The notes under the pieces: model-generated | What the model saw: only the letters and a program-made list of their open reading frames with translations | Databases searched by the model: none | Told to the model about the DNA's origin: nothing | Origin: Chrysomallon squamiferum | Lineage: Eukaryota > Mollusca > Gastropoda > Neomphalida > Peltospiridae | NCBI GenBank assembly: GCA_012295275.1 | Contig: CM022669.1 | Coordinates: 15,282,672 to 15,346,671, forward strand | Direction: 5' to 3' | Length of the DNA: 64,000 bases | Shown: piece by piece, positions 25,199-37,114 of the stretch | Position numbering within the stretch: the stretch's first letter is position 1 | Layout of the letters: every line of letters starts with the position of its first letter | Translations under genes and position numbers: made by a program

Positions 25199-26760
25199 TT
25201 TTGCATATTTAAGTGGTCTGATAACAAAAATATTGACATTCTATGGAATTTATTTTACAGTTAATTCTACACGAAAAAGGGTAATCTTCAATTTGCAAAT
25301 ATTGTTAAACACAATCTGAGATTTAAGATTTGTACAAACTGTTAAGTGTTCTTGCTTACGGCATCTTTTTACGCCATTGTCAGCATTTGTTAATTAGCAT
25401 TAACAGTTACATTCTAACACTGACGTCTGTGATATTAATTAACGTCAGAGACTGTGTCTTGTACAAAACAGGAAACACATTACGGACATTTTTTTTTGTG
25501 GGGAGTGGCTTGTTCTTGAGGTTTTATGAAATGCTGATAAAATAATAATAATTTTTTTATCTATATTATTGAGTTTTATTTATTTTAGAATTTAAATCAT
25601 GTAAAGGAATGGTTATAAAATGATTTTTTTAGTGTATTCTTGGTTTATTTTCCAATCCAATATGTGCTCCAAATCTGGTTGTTAAAGATGAATCCTTTAG
25701 GATTTTTATTGTTGTGGGGTTTTGGTTTTTTTTTTATTGTTATTGTTGTTATTTCTTGGTGGGTTTTTTTTGGGGGGGGTCCAAATCCTAACCCTTGCCA
25801 TAACCTTATTTGTAAAAATATGATAAATTCAAGATTTACTGAAATGTAAGTTATTTTAAATTTATCTTGACATTCATCAGAAATATATAGCTATATTATT
25901 TCTCATTATTATTTCTCAGATTGAGGATTATGCCATGATACCGGCAAAAGAAGCCAAAGAGTTACTCTACACTTTAACAGAAAAGAATTTTATCACATTT
26001 ACCGTAAGATTTTTGCAATTAGTTTTTGTTTGCACATAAAAAAAATGTTGATAATGATAATTTCTTGTTACTTTAAAAATATGATTTTGGTCATAACATA
26101 TACTGGCAGATAATCATTAGGAGATAATCGTAATGCAAATTCATTTAACATACAAGAATACAATTTTAAATATATGAATGTATTAGAAGTACAGATGTAT
26201 TTTACATGTGAAATTGTACCAAAAGTATTAATAATTGTGTGTGTGTGTGTGTGTGTGTGTGTCATGTGCATGTGTGTGTGTGTGTGTGTGTTTAATTTGG
26301 TAAGATATTTGTTTTGTATAAGATACAAACAGTTTTATCTGCAGGAGATTTCAAAAACTGTTGATCATGCCCCATCTCGGACTTATTACCTTTTCAATGT
26401 CAACCTCATTCATGTTGCACGCATGTTGTTAGAACAGACATACAAGGTAAACGTTTTCTTTTTTTTCTTCAAAAAAACAATTGTAACATTCCCATGTAAT
26501 AATATTCTTTAAACAATTTCATTTGTAATTCATATTATACCTAAAAAAAAAAATTGTAATTTATAATTTATATATCTGTTGCAATACATTTTAAAATTTT
26601 AATTCAGTTTATAGTTAAGAAACATTTTTTTATGATTTGTCAGTTCAGTTTTAAATTCAGTGTATGATAGCATGGTTGTAGAACAAAATATGAATGATAA
26701 AAGTAAAATATGTAAATTGTTGTTTTGTTGAGTTTTTAAGTGGGTTTAGGGGGTCATTTT

Positions 26761-26793
<33 letters not shown>

Positions 26794-27569
26794 AATTTAG
26801 CTGTTTACCAGAGGAATTTATTAACATTTGATAGTATTTATAAATAAATTCAAAATGTTTGAAGTATATAGATTTCGTTTAATTTTTTTTAAATTAATTT
26901 TATTTGCTTATATATTTATATATTTATTTATTTATTTATTCATTTAATTTTCCATCTAGTAATTTGGTTTCAGACAGTTTAATTTTAATATTTAACAATG
27001 ACAATATTTATTTGTTGTTTGTTTGCAGGCTGCTGCCAATGCAATGATTAGGAGAGAAGTGGAAGTTAATGAACACAAGTAAGTTTGTTTGTTTGTTTCA
27101 CTGCAGTCCAGAGGAATTTTGAATAAGCAAAACATTAAGAAACTCATGACTTACTTTCCACTAAAACCACAAAGAAATGCACTATGCCTTTTTGGCAGAC
27201 TTTTTAGACAAATCAAAGAAACATCAGCATTTGTTTGAGATTTTTTGATACAAATTTTATCAGACTTGTTAAGTATTATTTTGGACCATATTAGTAACCA
27301 GTCCAGAACCTCTATAAGTCTTTATTAAATGGTGAGATGTAGAAAGGATTAAAGACTGTACTTTCCAGATGATAATACAGTTTTACTTTCATTAATAGTT
27401 GTAGATGCAGATGAATTTTAAAAAACAGAATAAAATGAATAATAATTTTTTTTAAATATCACAGTTGAAGGACTGACATTTTTTATTTTCATTTTTTTTT
27501 TGATGACTTCACAATAGTGATAACATCTGTCTTTGATGGTAACATTATTCAATATATTTCAGTTTTATT

Positions 27570-27600
<31 letters not shown>

Positions 27601-27988
27601 GGTTTTGGCAGACGACTTTTAGACAAACAGGAGCGTTTGGAGGCAATAATCGCAACAGTGGTTGACGATGCTCAGAAAGAGGAATTAGAACAGATGATAA
27701 CTCCACCAGAGAAAGCTCAGCTGGAAAAGGTTAAACGTGCAGTAAACAAGTAAGATTTAAATTTCATCATTGCTTTGTTACGTTTTGTAGACTATTTGTC
27801 AGTTGTGAACAAGCTGGTTTTAAATTGTGTATTTAGGCTGTTTTATGTAGAGTTTTAACAAATCTGTGTCCGTTTTATTTTGCAGACTGGACAATTGTGA
27901 AATTCAACTGGACGATACGATTTTTCTTCTGGAGACGTTTTTAGCTTACACCATGAAGCCACCTGTGCCTAAACCTAGCAAAACTTGA
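16169..27988 (+). CDS. POLR3C: DNA-directed RNA polymerase III subunit RPC3, 15 exons
   Basis: RPC3 is a winged-helix subunit of the Pol III initiation subcomplex (with RPC6 and RPC7), needed for transcription of tRNA, 5S and other small RNA genes in the nucleus. Exons: 16169-16315, 16849-17110, 18166-18339, 18824-18906, 19373-19468, 20987-21079, 22635-22715, 23150-23201, 23442-23502, 24154-24220, 25920-26003, 26345-26446, 27029-27078, 27612-27749, 27886-27988. Phases chain to 530 codons plus TGA; the human protein is 534 aa. Family landmarks are RFPRYIYCAKTLY in exon 2, VYWRLNFHRFHQHFRDQAI in exon 5, EIVRTML in exon 6, GMYVVNMLK across exons 8-9, EDYAMIPAKEAKELLY in exon 11, DHAPSRTYYLFNVN in exon 12 and the C-terminal leucine-rich helix. 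The start is the first ATG before the conserved N-terminal helix. All introns are GT-AG except intron 9 (GC-AG). Intron 6 contains another ORF on the opposite strand. Identification is secure. Confidence 0.95.
18622..18906 (+). repeat. POLR3C: Three tandem copies of POLR3C exon 4, two decayed
   Basis: The live exon 4 (18824-18906) and its upstream GTTGTTGTAG acceptor match two upstream stretches at about 18622-18709 and 18711-18805. Both keep a GTTGTTGT-like lead, an ACATCAAA.AGAA core and a later CATCAAAGAA or CGTCAAAAAA segment. The acceptor AG is damaged in both (GTAAAAAG, TGTAAAGTG) and neither has a good donor, so they are probably dead exon copies. A still weaker trace may sit near 18575-18620. 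Confidence 0.65.
21364..21915 (-). CDS. Nested intronless ORF, unknown protein with RVxF-like motif
   Basis: This 183-codon ORF lies entirely within POLR3C intron 6 on the opposite strand. The first ATG is at 21915-21913. The frame is open a little further up, to a TGA in the first 91-bp repeat copy, with no other ATG. It is more GC-rich and uses more varied codons than the intron around it, which argues for real coding. The predicted protein is soluble and I do not recognise it. Its middle has a Ser/Asp/Glu-rich stretch (SMSDSSSDEEVKE), then a basic run and KKAVSWKDES. KAVSW fits the protein phosphatase 1 docking consensus [RK]-x-[VI]-x-[FW]. The C-terminal part (IEHFIYKK, HQVIHSLYCDGFELYIINE) looks folded. 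It could be a PP1-regulatory-type protein or a young retrocopied gene; both are inference. Confidence 0.5.
   Translation of the reverse strand: MQVLGNKKNCCRVRISERPLSKTSSRHDTVEQCDSATTANRETWRIVSKYVLSCLEKEPMEINTARGDLLHGVLVSQKKRNGSSLNDFSMSDSSSDEEVKEMPSGNMKKPKKAVSWKDESQSGSLVEMVLPSESLANSVIKKIEHFIYKKSLDVDHQVIHSLYCDGFELYIINENYAVHKSVV
21953..22226. repeat. 91-bp tandem repeat, three copies
   Basis: Copies start at 21953, 22044 and 22135, each opening GTGATTACGTCCACTCCTGA and closing near GTAGGCAGG. Copies 2 and 3 are nearly identical; copy 1 is slightly diverged. Copy 1 abuts the 5' end of the nested ORF, so the array is its presumed promoter or 5' UTR. Confidence 0.9.
22319..22592. repeat. Tandem repeat of about 49 bp, roughly six copies
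   Basis: Unit approximately ACTAATGTGTTTAATTAATG followed by TTCTTCATTAATCTTTTGTT. It ends about 40 bp before the acceptor of POLR3C exon 7. Copies are almost identical, implying recent expansion. Confidence 0.9.
22949..23012. repeat. (CA)n/(TA)n microsatellite in POLR3C intron 7
   Basis: About 54 bp of CA followed by TA repeats. Similar shorter GT/CA tracts occur at 19036-19080, 25166-25197 and 26236-26292 in other introns of the gene. Confidence 0.9.
24328..25545. repeat. Tandem duplication of about 580-640 bp in POLR3C intron 10
   Basis: Copy 1 (24328-24900) and copy 2 (24966-25545) share in order ATGGTCTCAGATTATACAGA, TTTGGTTAGCTA, CCTGTATTGGAATT, a CAGACAG/(CA)n block, TTGCATATTTAA, CAGTTAATTCT, TAACAGTTACAT, ACGTCAGA and GAGGTTTTATGAAAT. 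The copies are diverged by substitutions and small indels. No coding potential is visible. Confidence 0.85.
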
Positions 27989-27993
27989 TAAAA

Positions 27994-27999
27994 AATAAA
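27994..27999 (+). terminator. Candidate POLR3C poly(A) signal
   Basis: AATAAA begins six bases after the POLR3C stop codon (TGATAAAAAATAAAC). It would give a very short 3' UTR; later AATAAA-like sites are possible given the base composition. Confidence 0.4.
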
Positions 28000-28640
28000 C
28001 TCTCTCAAATATTCTTACATTGGGTTTTTGTTTTTTTTCGCTGTATGTACGTTTGTGTATACGTTTGTGTCTGTATACGGGGATGTGTATATAATTCATG
28101 TTTGATAAATCATAGAATCCGTTTACTTTCTTTACTCTTTTTTTCTGGTTTTCAAATGTCCATTATTGTTTTATTTTATTAAATTTATCTTTTCAACTGT
28201 TTGATAATTTTATGGTTATTATTATTTATTTATTTATGTGAAATTAAATTTTTAATGCTTTATTTAATTTGTTTTTACAAAAAAATTAAAATTAAAAAAA
28301 TTATTTGCCGTAAGAACACAACAAAACAAATTAAAATAAAAATCATTTATTATATGCTCTGTGAATCTGATTACTATCACTATCAGTGTTTGGTGCATCT
28401 TTTATAATCCAAACAGATTATGCTTTCTGAGAAAACCAGCAGAATTATAATATAGTGCTGGGATTGTGTAGGGAAATTGAATTAATCAATTTATTATTCA
28501 CAACAAAACTGAATTCATGAATAATTTCCAGTATAATACGGCTTGGAGACAGTTTCTCCAACACAAACAAAATTGCCAAATTTATCAAGCTACATGAATA
28601 TATTTTCTTGAGTCAACAACAACAACAAAAACATTAAATA

Positions 28641-28676
<36 letters not shown>

Positions 28677-30874
28677 CCTAATAATAACAAATATATAAAC
28701 AAACAAAATGAGTCTAGATAATGAAGAAATATTCTTTGTTTTAATCAGACTTCAAATTTCAGTAAAATATATTGCATAACATTACAATATTTTATTTTTA
28801 TATTCATACTCCTAAATGATACATTTTAATTATTAAAAATCTGTGCATCAGAGATGAAATATGTGTCTGCATAATACATCATAACAATCAGAAAAGTATT
28901 GTAATTTTTGTATATTTTATCTATATGTCTATATATATATATTATTTCACTAGGTTTTCTTCTAGCTGATAGAACTGAATATAGTAGATCTCAGTTTAAA
29001 ATAAAAATGCTTCTAAATTACATTTAAGACAGTATTCATATAAATGTACTACTAACATTTTGTTTTGTTTTTAATTAACATGATCTCTTTTAGACATAAA
29101 TTCCATCTTTTGCCTGGTTGGTATAATTATGTGTCAAATCGGACTCACGCAATAAGAATATTAAAGCTATTTCATGTTTCATTAATGTTGTAATATAGTT
29201 CATAATTTTCTCATTCGTAATATGATTATTATTTAAAAATAAAAATGAAAAACTTTCGATCTTCATACTGCAATGTGGAATTGAAACAAAGTTACGTCTA
29301 ACAACCAAAATAAACATCAGCAACTTCTATTAAAAATAAATATTTCAAATCACTATCAAAAATATGTACAGACTGCTGCTAGAACGTCATTATCTAACGA
29401 CGCAATAATATCACAAATTGTTTATGCATTAAATAACGAATCAGTAAAGATTAAAAACAGTTATAAATTGTATTTATTACCTGTAATAAAAATATGAGTT
29501 TTCTGTTTAATTAAAAACATGATACCTGACTGATTTAAATAAATGTTTATGCATGTACAAGTTTTCACTGTGGTTTGAAAAACAAAAATATATAATTGTA
29601 AAAGTGGTGAAAATGAATTTAAAAAATAATTACCCCCTCAACCCAATACCCTCAAAACAACCACCCTGTTATGTTTCCATATAGTTTAGTCATTACTATA
29701 CGTTTTAAAATAATAAACATTTAAAAGATAAACTCAGTAATTATGACCTATTCTTTTTATACAGAAGTAGCTCATTGCAAACAAACATTAACTGGATATT
29801 AATGGATCTTAGAATGAAAACCCAAATTCTTCAGCATGCAGGTTATTTTCCATTTCACAAAAGTGCTTATTAAAGGACCATAGTATATTAGTAATAATCC
29901 CTGTTCCAATGGTAAAAAATACCCAGCAATGGATATTTTATAGTCAATGTTAAAACTTTCAATGCCAAATTATGGAACAACACATATTTCCCAGCACCAG
30001 ATATTTTGGTGAAAATTATCTAAGTGAAATGTTCAGGCTTAACTTAAGCTACTACATTTTATCGAGATACCTTGTCAACGGCAGTTTTCTAGCTTCTTTA
30101 AATATCTTGTCAATGGCACCAACAATATTTAAAAAAATACTTTCTTTTTAAAACTTATCTGGGAATGGATTCTTTGTGTTTCTATCAGTTACAACTGGAT
30201 ATGAAGACAGCTGTTAATAATCTCTAACATACTAATCATAACTGTTTAAACTATTAAGAAAAAATAAAAATTTTAAAAATCTGATTAATGTCCCATATTT
30301 TCTGAATATTAAGAATCATATATATATATGTTATATATAATAATGTAATTCAAAAAGGTTAAATAATAATTGGAAAGAGATTCTGATTTCTAAGTTTTCT
30401 GAGTAACATTCAAACTGCAAATTTCTTTATCTTTTACCTTTTTTTATATTAGAAAATAATAAATGAGTTACTGAACAAATAAAATTAAAACAATTTTATA
30501 ATAATTTTGATTATCATTATTCATGATATATGTGAGAAGTGTGTGTGTGTCTGTCTGTCTATCAGATTAAAATGAACTAAATTGTAAGGAACTTTACTAA
30601 TCCTAAGAGACCACCAATGTATTTATTTTCAGGACTACTGAGAATTATTAATATTTTGTGCGTTATCAAACAATTTCATAACAATTTTGATTATCACTAT
30701 TCGTAATATATATATCTGTATATAAAATTAAAATGAACTAAATTTTGACAAATATTAGTAAATCCTGAGAGACCACCAATCTAGTCTGTTGGAACCATGT
30801 TTAGGACTACTGAGAATCATTAATGCTTTCTTAGTTTTCTAGTTTTCTGAGTTATCTGTCTATGAGAAAACTGT
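28000..30874. other. Convergent intergenic region between POLR3C and MOCS2
   Basis: AT-rich sequence with an (AAT)n tract near 28640-28675 and a two-copy tandem duplication at its right end (30487-30830). No exon is supported; the short reading frames here show no family resemblance. The right part is probably MOCS2 3' UTR. Confidence 0.55.
30487..30830. repeat. Tandem duplication of about 170 bp beside the MOCS2B stop
   Basis: Copies at 30487-30658 and 30668-30830 share AAACAATTT.ATAA, ATTTTGATTATCA, AATGAACTAAATT, GAGACCACCAAT and GGACTACTGAGAAT. The array ends 45 bp downstream of the MOCS2B stop (transcript sense), so it probably lies in the 3' UTR. Confidence 0.8.
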
Positions 30875-31524
30875 TCAGTTTTCTTTGGTTTTATTTTCAC
30901 TCCAGGCACATTCTTTGTTTTGTTTCCATGAACTGGTTTCATCATCATATACTTCCTGAAACAAGACACATTAACAAAAATAAGATTTTATTACAAGTTC
31001 AGTTTATTTAATGTCATTATTTTTGTATTTTGTTTCCTTTGTATCACAGTTTAATACTGAATTTCTGATCTATTTTTCTAATTAAAACAAAAAATGCTAA
31101 AAATTAAAATGGTTCTTTGATGACACAAACAAATACACTCTAAATACTTTTTGAGTATCTTTAAGTGACTGTACTAATTATCAACCTTTGCTAAAAATAA
31201 AGCATGATAATAATAAACAAATTTACAGAATGAATGGAAGTTGATATTTATTTATTCTGTTGACACATGGTAAACAGAAAAAAATAAATGGATTTCTCAG
31301 ACAGCTTAGCAATTATTTAATTAATTGTATTGTCTTAAAACAATAGGAAAAAAAAATCACTAAAAAACAATAACACTGAATGTATCTAAAATACTCATAT
31401 ACACAGTTTGATCATTCAGTGATACTGAATTGGACTATACCAAATTCAATAGTGTTTGTGTCATGAAATTTCCTTTAAAAATAATATTGTGTTATACTAC
31501 TACTACTACTACTACTACATTAAT

Positions 31525-31564
<40 letters not shown>

Positions 31565-32857
31565 GTTGTTGTTATATTAAAATGTCCTTTGTAATTCTCA
31601 TTATAACAATAACTGTAACTGACATCTAGCTGATTGGAAATGTCTTCTTATTTACATTTAAATGAAAAATATAACAAATTACCTTTTTCCAGATAGGGAC
31701 TACTTCTTTTAACCTGTTAATGGCGTAGGACACTGCTTCAAGTGATTCTGTTCTGTGTGCTGAGGATACTGCAATGATTATACTTGATTCAGCAACTGGA
31801 ACAATGCTAAAATAAATTTAAACAGTATCTTGTAATACTATAAATCTACCCAACGATAAAACAACTAAGCTACAGCAAATATGTTTTCAGTTGTCATTTC
31901 TAACATCAATAATAATGTCTCAAGTATAATAAGGCAAAATATTTTGTATTGTTAGCATTAAATAAAATTAATGATGTGAAAATTTTTTAAAATCAGTAAA
32001 AAAAATATCTTAAAATGGTAACCTGACATTTCATGCATTTATCATTATTGTTGATATCTGAAACCTTAAACAGCAATTAAAAATCTGGATATGAATCGAA
32101 ATGTGGACTCACCCTATCCGATGTTCAATAGCAATATTCTCCACGTCCCACTTGTTTCTGATTTCCTTGCAAACCTCTGTCATCTTCTTTTTCGCCATGT
32201 CTTCATAAGCTTCATACTCCAGTTTGACTACAGTTTTCTTATCACAATTGTCACGAGTAGTACCTTGAAATTGAAAAAAAATAAAATTGAAAAACAAATT
32301 CCTCTGGCTTCGTCTATTCCAGAATGAAACAATTTTGATTTGTTTTGATAGATGAATAATTCAATGAATTACAGCAAATGTCTGGTGTGAAAATATCAGT
32401 TATAAATGTATATCAAATAAACTGTTTGACTGTACTGAAATGTACTATGTGAAAAATAAAATATATTCATTTTTTGCTGGAACAAGGATTTCACAATAGG
32501 TTACGCCATTACTGCTGTGTATATTTCTAAATTTCAAATTAAAAACAAGTTTTCAGTATAAAAAAAAAAAAAAAAATGGAAAATAATTAAAAATGGAAAC
32601 TGATTATAAACAAATAAATATTATTTAAAACAGAAAAAAAAAATAATAATAAAAAATGTTGATACTGCTAACGAGGGATAAATTAACTCCCTTGTGGTTC
32701 AGTGTCTCTTTTTATTAATTCGTATTTTCAATTCATAAAATATGTAATATTTTTTTTTACCCATAAATGATGCTACTGCACCGCATCTTGGCGAGGTTAC
32801 CAAACTTGTTAACTTTTCAATACTCAGTTTGTCCTCCCTAATAGCAACATGGTTCAT
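30875..32857 (-). CDS. MOCS2: Molybdopterin synthase catalytic (large) subunit, MOCS2B
   Basis: With the MOCS2A sulfur carrier it converts precursor Z (cPMP) to molybdopterin. It is the MoaE homologue. Coding exons: 32761-32857 (start codon 32857-32855; the exon itself begins at 32884), 32113-32263, 31683-31806, 30875-30955, joining to 150 codons plus TGA. MoaE landmarks are [53 protein letters not shown] and [18 protein letters not shown]. The Lys in NRLK and in WKK match the MoaE active-site lysines. The N-terminus is shorter than in vertebrate MOCS2B, so an alternative upstream start from other splicing is possible. Nine in-frame codons separate it from the MOCS2A stop in the predicted mRNA. 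Confidence 0.93.
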
Positions 32858-33479
32858 CCTTGACAGCAACACACACCTCAGTCTCTGCAACAACATCATT
32901 TAGAAATGAAAAAACTTATCCAAGTAGATAAAAACAGTTTAAGAACGAGTCTGCTGTTATTGTTAGGGTTGTTTGGATGGATGGATGGATGAATGAATGA
33001 ATGGATGGACAGAGGGATGGGTAAGTGAACGAATGAGTTGATGGACTCATTAAGATGAAAAGAATTAGAGTGTTGAATACATTAATGACCGGATGAATGA
33101 ATAGATGGAGTGTAGGAAATATAAAGCAAAAAACTGGGCAATGGATACAAATGAAAGAAATTTCTTATCTAATACTTTCTCAAAGCCAGAAATCTTATTT
33201 TATCACCATTAACTTTATGGCTAATAAGTTGATAGGTGTCATCACTGAACATTCTTCATTCAGTTACTACTTATCACTCATTTATTCACTCATTCGTTCA
33301 CCTGTCAATTATTTATTCACTCGTTCACTCACTCATTTATACATCAATTTACCTATCAATCATTTATTCACTCAAACTTTCGTCTCACTAATTTATTTAT
33401 TCATTCATTCATTCACCTGTTACTCAACCGTTCACTCATCCATTGACCTACCATTTGCTCATTACTCACATCTACTCAC

Positions 33480-34216
33480 CTAGCCTCCACTTATAGGTGG
33501 GATAATGGCCAATTCATCCCCTGTAAAGAAACGCTGAGGTTCGTCACTAAGTTCCAGGTAGTCTTCGTTCAGTGACAAAACAAGATTTTCAGAAATTGGA
33601 GTCAAACTGTGCAAACAATTTAAAAAAATTATATAAATAAATAAAAACATACATTATCATAATAATAATTTATACTCCACTGTCTAATCTTTCATTTCTA
33701 AAATTAATGTCTACTTGTGATTTTCAAAACTGAAAAATATATATATATATAAAATTTAAAAATGAATCTCTCTTATCATAATAATTATAATAATAATACA
33801 TAGTTCCATGTAGTCTTTTATTTCTAACATTAAAAGTGTTATAAGTGGCATTTCACAAAACTTTCAGAAAATAATTCCTGATAATTCCTGGTATTTTTGT
33901 CTTTTTCCAGACCGCAGTGACTTCTAGAAAACTATCAACTGCAGGCATGAAACATATAAGTGACTGCAGAATCATCAGTGATCCCTAGGTTTTATTGCCC
34001 ATTCCAGGTTATGCTCCTTGACTTTCTATGAAAGTTAATAGAGTGTGTTTTCTGTCTGTGAGAAGGTTGCTATAAAATATTCCCTGCTACTAATCTGTAA
34101 GATATCTGTAAGATAGAACTGTGGCTGTAGGTTTCCTCTTTTGGATAAAAATATTCAAAATAAATAAACAAAAAAACAAACAAACAAACAAATGAAAGAA
34201 CCACTTAATAAGAATA

Positions 34217-34247
<31 letters not shown>

Positions 34248-34508
34248 ACAAACTAACACGCACAAATAAACAAATAAATAAAAGAAGCACCAAATAAATA
34301 AATAAATAAATAAATAAAAAGTAATATTAAAATGTGTTGAAGTGGTATTTAATTCTAACCTAGGATAATGTTGGAGAATGAATTGAAAAAGCTGTCGAGA
34401 TGACAGTTCCTTTGGCACGCTGATATCTGTCGAATGTTCTCCTACCAGTTCCCGACTCTTTGCAAAAAAGAGAAGTTTCACCTGCAACATAAACAACTTA
34501 TATATTTT

Positions 34509-34560
<52 letters not shown>

Positions 34561-34723
34561 GAGGCTGCCAAGGTTACATTTTTAATTTTTATGTAAACTT
34601 AAAGTTAATAAAAGAATAATTTAAACGTTTGGCATTACTCATAATTCAAACCTCCCTACTTATTTTCTTTCACTCTGTCTCGTTTTCTCACAGTCAAACA
34701 TTTTTATAATGTTAACTGATACA

Positions 34724-34792
<69 letters not shown>

Positions 34793-35305
34793 TCACATAT
34801 ATAATAATTTACATGCTAAAACAGACATACACACAGATGTACTGAACTCAGACCTAACACCTAGGCAATGAAAATCAAAATGGCAGGTGCTAAAACAATA
34901 AAGTCAAGTTCAACTTCAGTTCATTTCACCATATTTATTACAGTCAACAAATAAACATAAGACAATGATAATTGAAAAAATACTGTTTTGTGTTGATTTA
35001 TGATTTACAAGGTAATGTTAGTTCTAGACATAAAAGGTTAATTTTATTTAATTTTAGCTTTGCTGTAAGTTTTCTTTAGATAGCAGTATCTGATTTCACG
35101 AAATGTGAAGTCCAAAAAGGCACAAAAAGCAAACAGGTGTTTACACCTCAAAACACACACACACACAAACACAACCTACTTCACACACACAGCCTACTTC
35201 ATCACAAACACACACAGATATACAGCCTACTTCACACAAACACTAACATTTACACACAATCTAATAATACAACATACTAATACAAATAATACACAAACAC
35301 ACCAT

Positions 35306-35336
<31 letters not shown>

Positions 35337-35675
35337 ACACACACACTAAAACAATACAAATTAACAGAAAAAAATGTATTTCAATATATTACATTTAGTT
35401 ATTACATTGCGCAAACAGTATTCTGCTTACAAGTTACCCTTTTACAGAAAAGTTTAATGAATATTTGCCAAGAAGAATTTTAATGTATAATTCATCAGGC
35501 AAAAGTCCTTAATTAAAATGCATGAGCATACAGCAAATTAGATGCAGTACTATAAAAGCATCTAGCCAGTAATGGAATTAATGACTTAACAAAATGAATA
35601 ATAAAAAATTTCACATTTTGTGAGTTGATATAGTGCTAAGCAATTCTTTCTGCTTTTTATTATTTATTTATTTAT

Positions 35676-35733
<58 letters not shown>

Positions 35734-37048
35734 ATTAATTAATTATTATTGAATATCAAAGTTTATGAATAATTATAATTTCTTGTTAATTTTTTCTTCT
35801 TCTTTTTTTTCCCCTTTCTTTAGAGAAGTGTGTGTCTCAAGAAACATATCATAAGTGAATAAATGTATGGTACTGTACTATTTCTGCTCTGCATTATCAA
35901 ATTACCTTTTTAAAATGACAACAATTAATATACCAGTGTTAAATACTGTGTCTGATCATTCCTAGAATACAAGGTACTTGTTAATATTAGGACACTAATT
36001 TCAGGTCAGTTGTTATAAATAAGACTAATTCATAGTCTGTAGTTACAAATAACACTTATCATTCCTAGAAAACAAGTTACGTGTTAATATTAAGCTGCTA
36101 ATTTATAGTTAGTTGTTACAGTTAACACTAATTCATAGTCTGTTGTTACAGTTAAGATGTTTTCATAGTCAGTATGACAATTTGACAATGTGACTATGGA
36201 TTTATTCTCATAAACTGTAGAAGAATGTTTTACAGATACATAATAAGAAACTTAAAATGGACAGTCGTTACTAATTAAAAATCTAATTCAATCAGTTGTT
36301 GTAACTAATCTCTTCATTAGCATAGCTAAGTGGTGTGATGTGCATCCTTATTTATACTGAGCAGTTTTCACTTTTGGGGTTGGATTCCATTATTATGTTA
36401 ATTATATTTGAAAATTGGAATGAGTGCCCTAAATAAAATTTATACAGTTTTCACAATGAAAAGTGCAACATGTGAAAAATAATCAAATAATTTTAAGAAA
36501 CTATGGCAATCTGAACAATAACTGCATTTTGTAATAGAAGCATCTGCCTACATTTGTGAATCATTTAAAAATTAAAAATTTTGTCATGGAGAAAATCTGA
36601 ACTTTGGTGCAAATAGATAACAGGAATTCTTTCTGTTTTAATTCAGTGTTCTATGACCCACTTAAGTAGTCGCTATAGTTATAGGATAATCAGAATTATG
36701 ATCACTGTAGTTGTCATCAAATGTATACAAGAGTCTGACAGATTAACAAAATAATCCACAAATATTTATTTTTAATTAATGATGTTTAAAAATTTCTTAG
36801 ATCTCTGCTTGTTACCAATGCTCTTTTGTGTTAATGCCCCTCCCTCACCCAAGGAATTTAAAATCATTATAAAGGATTAACTGTTAGTGGTGTCTTGATC
36901 TGTTATGTTATGTAACAGTAGCCAAAAGTCATATGTTTTAAATATGCAGTTGTTCTTAATATAAGTAAAATATTTTCAACAGAATATAAAACTTGATTTC
37001 ACTTGTGAAATAATGGTTATTTACTGTTGGCACATTTTTAACAAACAG

Positions 37049-37114
<66 letters not shown>

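Noticed and set aside
33097-33483. 128-codon plus-strand frame with Leu/Ile/Tyr-rich repeats
   Set aside because: Produced by TTCATTCA/TCACTCATT repeats in a MOCS2 intron, antisense to the gene.
34155-34571. Long minus-strand frame including poly-Thr/His and FYLFIYLFI stretches
   Set aside because: MOCS2A exon 2 plus read-through into (GT)n and (AAAT)n repeats on either side; only 34360-34481 is exon.
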